The notes beneath the pieces are model-generated. The model made no database searches, was not told the DNA's origin, and was given only the letters and a program-made list of their open reading frames with translations. Positions 36,830 through 47,665 of a DNA stretch of 64,000 bases are shown here, piece after piece. The translations under genes and the position numbers were made by a program. The stretch is from Leptodactylus fallax (Eukaryota; Chordata; Amphibia; Anura; Leptodactylidae): assembly GCA_947044405.1 (NCBI GenBank), contig CAMRHE010000077.1, positions 4,865,501-4,929,500 on the forward strand, in the 5' to 3' direction. How positions within the stretch are numbered: position 1 is the stretch's first letter; the number at the start of each line of letters is the position of its first letter.

Positions 36830-37368
36830 CAGTACTGTGCAAAAGCTTTAGGCAGGTGTACCAAAATATGCTGCAAAGTAAGAATGCTTTGAAAAATAGA
36901 AGTGTTTATAGTTTACTTTTGTCAATGAACAAAATGAAATGAATGAAGTAAAGAGAAATCTAAATCCCATCAATATTTGGTGTGACCTTTGTTCTTTGGA
37001 GGAGGATTCCTGGAAGTGATGATATGACCTCCACAGAGCCCTGATCAACATCATTCAATCTGTCTGGGATTACATGAAGAGACAGAAGGATTGGAGCAAG
37101 CCTACATCTACAGAAGATCTGTGCTTAGTTCTCCAAGATGTTTGGAACAACCTTCAAAAACTGTCTGCAAGTGTACCTAGAAGAAGTGATTCTTTTTTGA
37201 AGGCAAATGGCGGTCACACCAAATATCAATGTGATTTAGATTTCTCTTTTGTTCATTCACTTTGCATTTTGTTAATTGACAAAGATAAACTGTTAACACT
37301 TTTATTTTTTATATCATTCTTCTTGGCAGCATTTTTTCACACATGCCTAACACTTTTGCTCTGCACTG
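36830..37368 (+). mobile_element. deleted Tc1/mariner-type element
   Basis: Inverted ends resemble each other: left CAGTACTGTGCAAAAGC, right (inverse) CAGTGCAGAGCAAAAG. Both are followed by an AGGC motif. A TA follows the right end (37369-37370), but the left TA is lost. Most of the transposase gene is deleted. This is a third Tc1 lineage, distinct from copies A/C and B. Confidence 0.75.
37044..37226 (+). pseudogene. C-terminal remnant of Tc1-type transposase
   Basis: The frame reads NIIQSVWDYMKRQKDWSK, then PTSTEDLCLVLQDVWNN and SVPRRSDSFLKANGGHTKY. This matches the C-terminal end of Tc1-type transposases. The region that should hold the third acidic catalytic residue reads IIQSVW, with CAA at 37056-37058 where a glutamate codon is expected. 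The first two catalytic aspartates are deleted. Confidence 0.75.
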
Positions 37369-37370
37369 TA

Positions 37371-38310
37371 TAAATAGTAGCCACAATGAGAGGTAAGTTT
37401 TGCCTTTTGCAGTAAATTCTAGTTCTTCATCATGTGTTATTTGGATGCACACAGGCAGATGAAACTTTATTTCACAATCCAAGGATTAGAAATACTACAA
37501 ACAGTATTCATATTATAAATGTATTCTAAAATGTGTGCTAGTTATTCTTCTGTTCTGTATTTGTAATAGTTCTATGTGTAATATGTTCTAACCTATTTTA
37601 TTATTAGTCATAATTTTCAGTTTTCAGCATCTGTTTTGATCATAGTCACTTCAATACGTATTAGTGATTTGTTACTTCTTTGGTTTTCAGTTTTCCCCCT
37701 AGCAGATTACTTTTTTGGAAACCTTTCATAGTAAAATAATATATTACATAACATTAAACAAAACCGAACCACAGAAGTTAAGCCTAGAGGTAAGTTACAT
37801 AACTTGGTGTAGAAGTCAGGTCTTGTTGCAATAGCACATGTCTACACCCACAAATGCCACCATCTGGGCTTGGTTCATTGGCATTCATTCACTGAAAATA
37901 CAAGTGGGTTCATAAATTCTAGATTTGGTTACCTATGTGGCATAAGAGAATCAAGTAGAACTATAGTTTCCTGTTTATGCTTGTTTATATAGTAATGTAG
38001 ATTTATATAACAATGGGGAGAAAAAAAGTCCCATTTACAGCACCTATACTGGTGCCCCTCCATAAATCAGGGTCATCTTACACCTGTCTAAGTCTTTATT
38101 AAGACTGGTGTACGAAACACCAGTTTTAATAAATCTGCCCCATAGTGCATTGTATATGCCTGACTATTATATACACTGTTGTAGAAAATAAGAAATAGGC
38201 ACTGTATATGTCATCAGTACAGTATACAGTTTATATGAATTTACACACTCAATATAAAAGAAAGAAAGGAAATACTATGTAGTCATCATTGTATACATAC
38301 TTCAAATGAG
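37371..38310. other. unassigned DNA with a short repeat relic
   Basis: The 38090-38140 part ('actggtgtacgaaacaccag') is a small palindromic relic. Otherwise nothing recognised. Confidence 0.3.
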
Positions 38311-38462
38311 CAGGGATAGGTAACCTTCAGTGCTCCATCTGACTACAAGTCCCAGCATGCCTAGTTGTTCTGCTTTTCTTGGAGCTACCCATGGAAGTGT
38401 ATGGAGCATGCTGGGAGTTGTAGTTCCATGGCAGCTGGAGTGCTGAAGGTTTCTGACCTCTG
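38311..38462. mobile_element. 152 bp palindromic MITE, hAT-like ends
   Basis: Ends CAGGGATAGGTAACCTTCAG and inverse CAGAGGTCAGAAACCTTCAG. The core 'acaagtcccagcatgc' pairs with 'gcatgctgggagttgtag'. The 8 bp flanks do not match well, so the hAT assignment is tentative. Confidence 0.6.
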
Positions 38463-38656
38463 GTATGGAGTATAGCCATTGAAGATAACCTTGTGGCGTT
38501 AAAAACTGGTTACAGTATAATACCAATGAAAAAATATTTCTATGGCTGTTGATTTTCTAATATTATATAGTTTACATATACAATTCATCTACATGAAGCA
38601 TTGAACGCATACCAAAATCTATTGCAACATTCACCTTATGACAATCATTAATGATT

Positions 38657-38845
38657 TTTATTTATCCCTCTTTCTTATATAGCACCAACATATTCTGCAG
38701 TGCTTTACAGACATTGTCATTAGTATGTTGTTACAGTGCGAAAGGAAACGCACACAGAGAGAATGTACGAACGCCACGTGTATGGTTGGATTAGAACTCA
38801 AGACTCCAATGCAATGGTGCTGACCAACTCATTATTCTGTAGGCT
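38657..38845 (-). mobile_element. tRNA-derived SINE, minus strand
   Basis: On the minus strand it reads head, degraded B box (38789-38799), body, then the L2-like tail with 'gcagaatatgttggtgc' and TAAATAAA. It forms an inverted pair with the SINE at 38941-39190. Confidence 0.65.
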
Positions 38846-38940
38846 TCAGAGATGAAATCTCTCTGCACATGTACAGGGCACAATATGTATGATCAGCAGA
38901 TACAATATTTGTTTGAAGACAATAAGAGAATCATCCGAAA

Positions 38941-39190
38941 GACAGCATGGTGTCTCAGTGGCTAGCACTACAGCCTTAGAGCGCTGGCGTCCTGGGTTTG
39001 AATCTGACTAAAGGCAACATCTGCAAGGAGTTTGTATGTTCTCCCCGTGTTTGCGTGGGTTTCCTCCCACACTCGAAAGACATGCATGTTAGGGAATGTA
39101 GATTGTGAGCCCTATATTGGACAGTGATTGACAATGTCTGTAAAGCGCTGCGGAATATGTTGGTGATATATAAGTAAGATAAATAAATAA
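38941..39190 (+). mobile_element. tRNA-derived SINE with L2-like tail
   Basis: A-box region at about 38951-38966 ('tgtctcagtggctagc') and B box GGGTTTGAATC at 38994-39004, the pol III promoter of a tRNA-type head. The centre has 'gtttgtatgttctccccgtg' and 'ggtttcctccc', which resembles the conserved V-SINE-type core. The tail 'tgtaaagcgctgcggaatat' and TAAA repeats copy an L2 LINE 3' end, as needed to borrow L2 machinery. Confidence 0.82.
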
Positions 39191-39191
39191 A

Positions 39192-40164
39192 GGACAGGTG
39201 CCTTGTTGATGAATTTGGTGCACACAGCACTGGGGGAGAGGCTGGTGCAGTTTGTAAAGTATACTAGTAGCGCTAAAGCTACATGGCATCTTTGACTGCA
39301 ACTCCCATTACACAAACAAAGACTGCCAAGTTGCTCTGCGACTCCTTCACTAATGTTAGGTCGACCTAGTGATCTTTGGTCACATGGCGGGGGTCGTAGC
39401 CAAAGTTGCTGAGTAGACCTAGCCTAAATCATCTGCATTGTCTGTAGAGGACTAGCTTTGGTGATGTGGATTTTGTCTTCTCTAAACATTAAGTACAAAA
39501 TTTGATGAATAATTTTGTGAAAATTAAAACATAGAAATGATGACCGTTTATTTATGCTTTATTATGCCAAATTGTTTCCTGAATTAGAGAAATGACATTG
39601 CTCTGCTCCAGAGCGTATTGAACATCTAATAAATCTCACAAGAACATTCAATTAATTTTTCTTCATTCTTTCCAATGTTTACTTTTCTGAAATAAGATAA
39701 AATGACCCTAAAGGTGTAACGCACTGCCATGACCTAATCACTAGGAAACAACCTATATAGTACAGTGTAACAGGAATTTTGCATCTGCCTTTATATTGGA
39801 CTTTTCTGTGCACCTGACCTTTGTGGCATTTAATGAGTTACATTGTATTCTTCCAGGAAAACAGAACTTCCATACAATAATGGCTCTAAGAGCTGCGTCT
39901 TCCAATCATCTTGTAATAGGTGCCTTTCTGTAACGAATTCAGAGGAATGAAGAGTCCTCTCTGAGTTTCTGTGCTTCCTGTGGAGTGAATTGATGTTCCT
40001 CTCGATATGGCATGGCATGTACACTCCTTCCTACTGCTTTTGTAAAACAGGTCTCCACCACTGAGAAAGAAATAACAAGGTGAAGAAGGTCAGAATGTAC
40101 GTCTACTAACTAAACAACATCCTATCCTTGAGGAGTTTCAGTGCTGTTTTCATATGGTTAATGG

Positions 40165-40200
<36 letters not shown>

Positions 40201-40295
40201 ATTTAGCTAAAAATAAGCAACAAACCTACTAAGACTCAAGTGGGTAAGAAATATAGAAACATGAAACCTTCAGACCTGCAAAATAAAAGCAACAT
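39192..40295. other. unassigned DNA with a long A run
   Basis: An uninterrupted run of about 31 A lies at 40168-40198. The preceding 300 bases do not resemble a known retrogene or SINE. No gene seen. Confidence 0.35.
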
Positions 40296-40662
40296 TGGGC
40301 CATATTTACTACTGGGGTTACCACTAGACACTGGTGTAAACATGGCGCACCTTTGGCGCAGTGTGGCGCATCTTTGGCGGAATGTGAAAAATCTAGTTTG
40401 GTTAGAATTTTTCAATATGCTAGGCATGTGGATGTGGAACATCAGAAAGAGTAGGCATAGCTTAAATACACCACAATGTGCCAAAATAGTGTTGGAAAAT
40501 TCTGGCACAAAGTAAGGCAACTAAATGGTGGTATCAATGGAGACTAGACAATCTAAAGATACACCAAATCTACCATCCAGCAGCAGCCACTGTGATAATT
40601 CTAGTGTATTTTCAGACTGACTGTCTTAAGTTTGCACTGCCTGACTTAGCAAATATGGCCCA
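40296..40662. mobile_element. 367 bp MITE, TGGGCCATATTT family
   Basis: Ends TGGGCCATATTTACT and inverse TGGGCCATATTTGCT. Internally two near repeats of 'ctttggcg' flank a dyad. No coding capacity. Confidence 0.75.
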
Positions 40663-40725
40663 TTGTTTAGTGCAGATATATAGAAAGAAAACAAAATGTA
40701 AGACTATATAAAGAAAACTCAGGTG

Positions 40726-40890
40726 CAGAGGCATATCTTGAAGCTCTTGGGTCCCAATAGAAAATCTGTAATGGGGCCTCCTGTGGCATTTATAATAGTG
40801 GTATATCTTATGAGAAAGAGGGACCTTTAGGGCCCCCTCAAGGTCTGGGACCCAGTAGCGACTGCTACAACACCTATAAATACACCCATC
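40726..40890. mobile_element. 165 bp hAT-type MITE
   Basis: CTCAGGTG (40718-40725) and CTCAGGTA (40891-40898) form a 7 of 8 duplication. The left end CAGAGGCATATCTTGAAGC matches the terminus at 43101. The right end is decayed. Confidence 0.6.
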
Positions 40891-40899
40891 CTCAGGTAT

Positions 40900-41594
40900 C
40901 ACCTTACCGTTGCTGTTAAGCTCCTTTTTATATTCCTGCTGCCTCCTCCATTCCCTTCCAGTGTCGGACCCTTGATGTCTTAGCTGGTTCTCTGGTGAGG
41001 AAGCCCCGGCTGGTGATGGTGTCTCCAGTAGTTTGTATCTGGCATGTCTAGCCCATGTTGTGTGGCACCACAAGACTCAGTTCAAGACTGAGATGAGCCT
41101 CCATCCAGTTTTGGAATAGTTGTATTCCTTTGTCAGGGATGAAGGAATATGACTGCTTCATCTATAACTAACACATTACTCCATTTGGTTATTTTAATAG
41201 CATAAATAGTGAGAATATTCTGGCAAATACCACTAAACTGTCCCACACATACAACATGTAATTGGTGTCCAAATAGCCAAAATTCAACTTAAAGGGGTTA
41301 TCAAACCACAAAAAATAGTAATACTAAACTTACTAATGCTCCACTGTTGTCCATGACTTACTTCCCCCCATATCTTGGGGTTGTTTTGGGGGTAATCAAA
41401 TTTATAAGACAATCAGAGAAATTTCTGCAAGAAATTTGCCGCATGTGAATTTAAAGGGATTGTCCAGCCACCAAAAAATTTAGAAAAATGTTTGGAATGG
41501 TATAAAATAATACAAGAACACTCATCTTAGAAATCCCCTGCATCTCCTATCCAGCCACTTCTGAGTCCCTATATCCTCTGTATCCTGTACTCCT
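40900..41594. other. unassigned, with two TTAAAGGG relics
   Basis: Fragments of TTAAAGGGG-type MITE ends start near 41291 and 41452. No gene seen. Confidence 0.35.
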
Positions 41595-41860
41595 TTTACA
41601 GTCACTTCAAAGTGGATGGGATTCTAGCAAATTCTATCCACACATTGCAGAAAAATACACGCAGCGTTTACGGTTCCGGTTTTGGAAATCGCAGCATGTC
41701 AATTATACCTATACAAACACTGGCAGTTCTCCTATATGTATAATGAAAGCGGAAAGTCTTTCTGTGAAAAGCGCTGAGGGAAAAAACGCGATATGTTGCC
41801 GCCACGGTTTTTCCCACAGCACTTTTTTGCTGTGGCTCTCTACTTGGGACCTTGGCCTAA
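41595..41860. mobile_element. GGCCCCACGT-family MITE copy, reversed and decayed
   Basis: Contains 'caattatacctata', 'cgcagcatgtcaatt' and 'cacggtttttcccac' blocks of the family. The right end is 'ttggcctaa'. Confidence 0.55.
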
Positions 41861-42949
41861 AGTTGTATTTCGGTTAGTTTTTTTTTTATCACTTTAGTTT
41901 CCAGTATTAAACAATACTCTCCGTAATATAAATATGAACCCGAGCAAAAGATATAAGGTCAATTACCAACCGACAGGGAGTACTAGCTGGGCTGGGAACA
42001 TTCACATGCTGTCAGGTTCTATGTTTCATTGTCAGTTTCTGGGTTTAACCTTTACCCTTCTCCTCTGGCAACATACAGATTGAAGATCCAATCTTACCGG
42101 TGATGTTCCCTCCAGCTCCTAGCAGTGATCCCTGCCTGTCAATGTCAAGGTCATCCTAGTTTCCTCATGCAATATTGTCAGCACAGCGGGGGCACATTAC
42201 AAGAACATTGCAAGTTCTAACACAAACTTGTCTGTGCCTCCATTATCCCTGTGTGACTGTGGTGAAGACTGACTCAATTACCATCCCTAAATAGAAGCCG
42301 TGTTGACAGAAAATCCTACATTCACTCCAACTTTATATATCAGCATTTCTTAGAGACTTTCTAGTAAAATCCACCTTGGATTCCTATCTAAATTCCTGTC
42401 CAGTGGATCATGTGGAGTGCAAAGCTTTGCTCGCTGCTTAACCTCAGATACAATGGGCTATTAGTGTAAGCCTCATAATGTGGGTTCTGAATCCAGGGCA
42501 AGATCGAGGAGGACACTTCCTTTTTCATGAAAAGAACAATGGGAGGCAGATTTGGAGATGGAATTTGGAGCTGATTTTGAGATTGGATTTGCCTTGAAAT
42601 CAGCTCCAAATGCCACTGTGTGAACCAGCCCTAAGAGGCACATGTAAAGAGAACCACTGCTACATTTCATAGTTATAATACAAAGCTGATACATCTGTAA
42701 GAATAAAACACATCCAGCCATTTATCTCACCTGTACAGAATATAAGCTCTTACTGTATACTGCACACTGACTCTCTGAAGAGCACTAGTGCAATTTATAA
42801 TTAAAATGTAAATCAATGTAATCAAAGCTAAATAGAAATAATAATTTCATTGCACTACATAATTATTGTGGTGTATGTACGCTCAGGTGACAAACCCTGC
42901 ACTGCACTCAATTTTACAGCTTCTTTCTGCTTATTTCTATCTACAATGA
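41861..42949. other. unassigned DNA
   Basis: A relic of a palindromic repeat at about 42540-42640 ('gcagatttggagatgg', 'aaatcagctccaaat'). Otherwise nothing recognised. Confidence 0.3.
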
Positions 42950-42957
42950 ATCATCAG

Positions 42958-43101
42958 CAGGGACGTAGCAATTGCCTGGGGGGGGGTCCAAAAGCCTCTC
43001 CACAATATAGGAAGGCATATGTATTTCACATAGCATATGCTAAGTGTGCGCCCCATTACAGGTTTTGCATTGGGGACCAGGAGCTTCAAGTTACGCCTCT
43101 G
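42958..43101. mobile_element. 144 bp hAT-type MITE
   Basis: Exact 8 bp duplication ATCATCAG (42950-42957 and 43102-43109). The ends are CAGGGACGTAGCAATTG and inverse CAGAGGCGTAACTTGAAGC. It is a short deletion derivative. Confidence 0.78.
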
Positions 43102-43200
43102 ATCATCAGCATTGTCAAGCTCTGGGGCTTTAAAGCATGCCTCCGATTATAAAACTACTTTTCACAAATGAATAGTGGAGGTGACTTTATACTACTATAA

Positions 43201-43420
43201 GGCTGAGGCCCCACGTTCCGGAAATGCAACTTTTTTTGTTGCAGATTTTACTGTGGTTTTTTGAGCTAAGCTCTGGAGTGGATTGAGCAGATAGTAGAAG
43301 TATATGAACTTTCTATTTATTTCCCATTCCTTTTGTTGCCATTCTTCACTTTGGCTCAAAAAACTGCAGCAAAATCTGCAACAAAAAATGCTGCGTTTCT
43401 GCAGCGTGCAGCCTTAGCCT
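43201..43420. mobile_element. palindromic MITE, TTGCAGATTTT family
   Basis: 'gttgcagattttactgtgg' pairs with 'gcagcaaaatctgcaac'. The ends are 'ggctgaggccccacg' and 'gccttagcc'. Confidence 0.72.
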
Positions 43421-44000
43421 AATAATAATTTCTATTATAATCTTGTTATAGAAATGACCGCATTATGGCCGCACTGTATGACTATATACTAAATGCAAGT
43501 CTGTGCAGGAATTAGTAGATAGATCACAGAAAAAGCAGACCGGAATACATGCTCTCTGCTATACAAGGACACAAACTATTATGCAGACAAATAGAAGAAA
43601 CATTACTGGCATACAAACATCCCTATTTCAGGCTAAGGCTCCACATAGCGTCCTGGAGCAAAAAAGCACGGCGGGAAAAACCGTGGTGGTAACGCATCAT
43701 GGTTTTTTCCGTAGTGTTTTTCACAGAAATCTTCATAGGTTTCCTCTGCGGGCTTTCTGTTTCAATTACACTATGTAACACAAATTTTGTTCCCAGCTTT
43801 TAAATGTTATATTCCAATTGCTTATGTCTAAAACAAATTAAAATTTGCTTATATTCATCAGAAACTTCGCTTTTGTGACCACGGCAACGAAAATTATGCA
43901 TTTTTACTATAGAAACAGACGATTTTGCATCTTCTCATTTATACAGTCAGACTAAGAACACTATATGCATTGCAAATTTACACAGATTACCAAAAACTGT

Positions 44001-44618
44001 TCAGAAGTGTGCGGTTTTCCGAGATTTACGACTATACTGCAAATCAGTTTCACGAATCAATCCCCAAATATAGTCACCCATCATGTTTTCGTTATATTGT
44101 CCTTGGTAACGCCGTTCAAAGTTCATAATGTCCTGGTGAAAGCGCTCGCCTTGCTCCTCTGAATAAGCTCCCATGTTCTCTTTGAACTTATCAAGATGAG
44201 CATCAAGGATATGGATTTTGAGTGACATCCTGCAGCCCATTGCAGCATAGTTCTTTATCAGAGTCTGAACCAGTTGTACATAGTTTTCATCTTTATGATT
44301 GCCTAGGAAGCCGCGAACCACTGCGACAAAACTGTTCCAAGCTGCTCTTTCCTTCCTATTCAGCTTCTTGGGAAATTCACTGCACTCTATGATCTTCTTG
44401 ATTTGTGGTCCGACGAAGACACCAGCTTTGATCTTTGCTTCAGACAGCTTAGGTAAAAGATCTTGGAGGTAATTGAAAGCTCTCGACTCCTTATCTAGAG
44501 CCCTAACAAATTGGTTTATGAGCCCCAACTTGATGTGTAGTGGTGGCATCAGCACCTTGCATGGGTCCACCAGTGGCTCCCACTTTACATTGTTCTGCTA
44601 TTTAAGAGAGTATCATTT
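44001..44618 (-). pseudogene. C-terminal part of a transposon-encoded protein
   Basis: A 189-residue frame starts at the ATG at 44568-44570 and stays open to 44001. In-frame sequence upstream (VKWEPLVDPCKVLMPPLHIK) shows that the true protein began earlier. Conserved-looking blocks are PPLHIKLGLINQFVRALDK, AKIKAGVFVGPQIKK, FVAVVRGFLGNHKDENYV and EEQGERFHQDIMNFERRYQG, then ENMMGDYIWGL. I know this pattern from multi-copy uncharacterised proteins of many invertebrate genomes, but cannot give a formal family name or catalytic role. The join to the N-terminal piece lacks the expected middle portion, so it is a deletion derivative. Confidence 0.65.
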
Positions 44619-44841
44619 ATCCACTTACTGTACCTTCAAGAGTTTTCTTGCAGTGCTCACATGTGAAATGAGGAGCCCATGGTTTGTCTTGGTCACCAAC
44701 AGGCATGCCGAAGTATGCTTTGTAGGCCTCACACATCTTAGCAGATGCTTCTACAGAGTACTTTTTCGCTCTTGTCTTTATAAACTGGCCACATACGTAG
44801 CAAAATGCGTCTGCTGGATATATGCAACCTCTTGATGCCAT
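44617..44841 (-). pseudogene. N-terminal zinc-finger part of the same protein
   Basis: 74 residues from the ATG at 44839-44841: MASRGCIYPADAFCYVCGQF, ending before a stop at 44617-44619. Two CxxC pairs (C14/C17 and C61/C64) with H58 and H63 nearby suggest a zinc-binding domain, and the stretch DKPWAPHFTCEHCKKTLEG is characteristic. The following 40-odd bases contain stops and a GTAAGT near the junction. This could be a splice donor, but the interval is too short for a normal intron, so a deletion is more likely. Confidence 0.65.
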
Positions 44842-45739
44842 CTAAATTGACTGAGTTGCTGTGAACTGTAAGGAAAAAGGATGTCTCTCCAAACTTGATA
44901 AAAATGGTCTTTATTCCATGCAGTATTAAAGTTCAAGAGTGTACTGAGGATTCAGCAGAGCAAGATTGATCACCCGGTACCAGAGTAACACACAATATAT
45001 ACATTTACATTCCTAAGCTCCTCCTGTAATGGGTGTGGGGTGAAGTGTGAATACTGTCGTTATCAGAATCTGAATAGATATTGAATTCACACCTATCTGT
45101 CTAGGTCAATTCCCCTTTGTCTGTGATGGCCATTGCCCACTTACTATGCAATCCCAATCAATTAGATCCTGTCTCTCAGGAAGGGCTATAGTGGCCCTAT
45201 ATAACTGTAGTTATACAGCTACCTAAAATTCTGTACAGTCCCAGAAAGTTCTAGATAATTCTGAGCAGTTCTAAAAACTTCTTGATAGTTCTCACAATTC
45301 CAGAAGCTTCTTAAGTATCTTGAAATATTGCGAATATCCTTAAAAATAGATCAATTTCAAAATATCATTGTGCTGACCACAAAAGCAAAGTTTACAGGGA
45401 ATAATAACTTTTTTCTATTCATTTAAGGTACAAACAATCAGGAAAACACACTTAGCAACTGGGAACAAATATTTTTTTGAAAATTGTTACATGGTGTTAT
45501 ACCTATAGGGAAACTGCCAGCGTTTCTGTAGGTATAATTGACATGGTGCTAGTTCCAAAACTGCAACGTTTTTGGAAATCGCAGCGTGTCTGCTGCATGT
45601 ATTTTTCTGTAATTTGGGGATGGGATTCACTAGAATACCATCCAATTTGCTGTGACTGTAAAACGCCACATTTTTTTCAGCGGGGTTTCTGCCGTGGGCA
45701 AACCGCGGCGTTTATGCCACGTGGGGCCCCTGGCCTCAT

Positions 45740-47216
45740 GAATTCAACTGGAGTTCCCCTTTAATCCATTTCACAACATTATGCTTCCTGGTAACAGTAT
45801 TTCTCATTATGGTGCTGCCACCTTTTAATAGTCCAAAGAGAAATACCATTGAGGATGCATATGAGATTTCTTTCCAATTATTCCGTATAGAGGAGCGTTG
45901 CCATATTATTATTTAGAATAATCCTTTACATACCCAATGCCTGACCCTGGACTCCTGGGGTGACATATAAAAGCAACGTTCCATTTATTCTATTCACCGA
46001 TATGAACATAAGACACAGATGGGCGGAAACTAGAATTGCTGCCACTTTAGACTAGAGCCTTTTCATAGTTGATATTTTTTATTCACCCCTATTTAGAGCA
46101 GTAGTATCTGTACTGAGCCTGTGGTCCCTGCAGCAGTGCTCACCATTACAGAGAAGGTTCACATTTAGGGACACAGCGGGAAGGCCATTAGGAAGAGATA
46201 CTAGAAGTGATACCAAGTAGATTGTACAGCTACTGTATATCTCAGCTTGCAGCCTAAAGCTACGCTGTGCCGGGGTTACTGGATGTCACTGCAGTTTATG
46301 CAGCTGCTAAAAAGGATTTAATAAAATCAGCTTTTGGTGGGGTGGGGAAAGATTTTCATTCATGTTCAAAGCTACTCTCGGCTCTTGTGTCATTGGCCAC
46401 CAAGACAGTGTGGGAAAGTCCTGGTTTGAACTTGCAGCGAGTTCCACAAAGATCACTAGAATTACTATCGCTTCTAGAGGAGTAGACACTGTGTACAGCA
46501 CATGTGTCTCCAATATTTGTTTAGGTTTCTTAAAAGAGAGAAAAAAAAGCCTAATGAAAGGGAATGCGTCTTATCTATTGATATACTTCAGACCTGATGT
46601 GATCCTGGGCTGTCTTTTGTGTATAGAAAATATGTGTTTGTAAAGAAGAATGTGACCTGACTCTAAACACCGCACAAACCTGTTCAGTAGAAAATACTAA
46701 TACTATGCCTACAGGTCCATTGGCATCATTATATTATTAGAATTAGACATTATAATGAAATACGTTACAGAACGTAATACAGCATTGGCATATAGATGTT
46801 TGTGCAAGATGGAAGAATAGTTTTATATCTGGTAAAGGTGTAGAAACACTGCAAGCCCACTTTTCAATCCCAAATCGCAGGCATTGTGTTTTTTTCCTGT
46901 TGCATTTTTAATTGAATTTTTGCTGCACTTTTCTCTGCAGTTTTTATTCCCTTATGTAATCTATAGGGATTATCATCAGTTTCACGTCAATTAAAATGGA
47001 TCAGTGGCTTAGGTAGAAAAAATAGGTCAACTAAATGTATTTTTGTTTTTTTCACTGACAGTTAAAAACTGATGGCACTCGGCCATCAAAAATGGAGAAC
47101 CCTGAAAAGAACAGATGTAAAACTGAAGTAAAACTGAAGTAAAACTGACATTAATATCTGTTTATAACGGATGTTTGATCCGTCAAAAACTTCACTGTTG
47201 TGTGCAAGAGGCCTTA
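45740..47216. other. unassigned DNA
   Basis: No exon, RNA or clear repeat end. 47000-47210 holds dispersed 'aaaactga' and 'ccgtcaaaa' words of a decayed frog repeat. Confidence 0.3.
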
Positions 47217-47451
47217 GGCTAGATTCACACAGATGTCACACAGCAGCATTAATTTCATTGTCAGTGAATGGGGCCTATTCACATGACTGTTATTTTGACA
47301 ACTGTCAACATATAGGTCATGTCCTATTTTTGGCCGTTTTCTTGGATCCCTCCATACACTAAAATGTAAGAGAAATCTGTAAAAACAGCTGTCCCTCAGG
47401 TCCAATCCATTTTTCACAGCCACTTTGCACCTCTTTCCTGTGAATCTAGTC
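47217..47451. mobile_element. interspersed repeat, copy 1 of 2
   Basis: Blocks 'gtcagtgaatgg', 'ttattttgacaac', 'tataggtcat' and 'tgtccctcaggt' occur in the same order at 62987-63253. Left 'ggctagattcacac' and right 'gtgaatctagtc' form inverted ends. Confidence 0.7.
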
Positions 47452-47665
47452 TTAGGCTAGGGCCTCACTTTGTGGAAACACAGCGTTTTTTGTTGCAGAT
47501 TGTGCTGCGTTTTTTTGAGACAAAGTCAGGAATGGGTTGAAAAGGAATGGAATATATATAGGAAGCTCTTATACGTCTCCCTTCTGTTAAATCCACTCCT
47601 GACAAAAAACAACAAAATCTGCTACAAAAAAATGCTGCGTTTCTGCAACGTGGGGCCTTAACCTT
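47452..47665. mobile_element. palindromic MITE, TTGCAGATT family
   Basis: 'tttttgttgcagatt' pairs with 'aatctgctacaaaaa'. A further diverged copy-like tract follows to about 47850. Confidence 0.65.

Larger units (their letters stand above)
43769..45496 (-). mobile_element. 1728 bp DNA transposon with CACTA-like ends
   Basis: The ends are CACTATGTAACA and inverse CACCATGTAACA, with 'tttgttcccag' shared further in and 'gcttttgtg' about 100 bases inside both ends. The flanking duplication is TTA (43766-43768 and 45497-45499). A 3 bp duplication and CACTA ends fit the EnSpm/CACTA superfamily, but I assign this only tentatively. It encodes two separated parts of one protein on the minus strand. 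About 44880-45170 inside it may be a further insertion. Confidence 0.75.
43631..45736. mobile_element. GGCCCCACGT-family MITE, split by a CACTA-like element
   Basis: The left part is 43631-43768 and the right part 45500-45736. Removing 43769-45499 restores 'caattatacctataggg', exactly the family sequence seen at 16978 and nearly that at 53155. Confidence 0.82.

Noticed and set aside
38303..38470. 8 bp target duplication around the MITE at 38311-38462
   Set aside because: CAAATGAG and GTATGGAG match at only four of eight positions, so the hAT origin is left tentative.
40168..40198. 31 A run as the tail of a processed retrogene
   Set aside because: The upstream 300-400 bases show no recognisable coding or RNA sequence, and no flanking duplication was found.
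44001..44841. host zinc-finger gene of two exons
   Set aside because: The two pieces lie inside a unit with inverted ends and a TTA duplication that interrupts a MITE, and the protein pattern is that of multi-copy mobile sequences.
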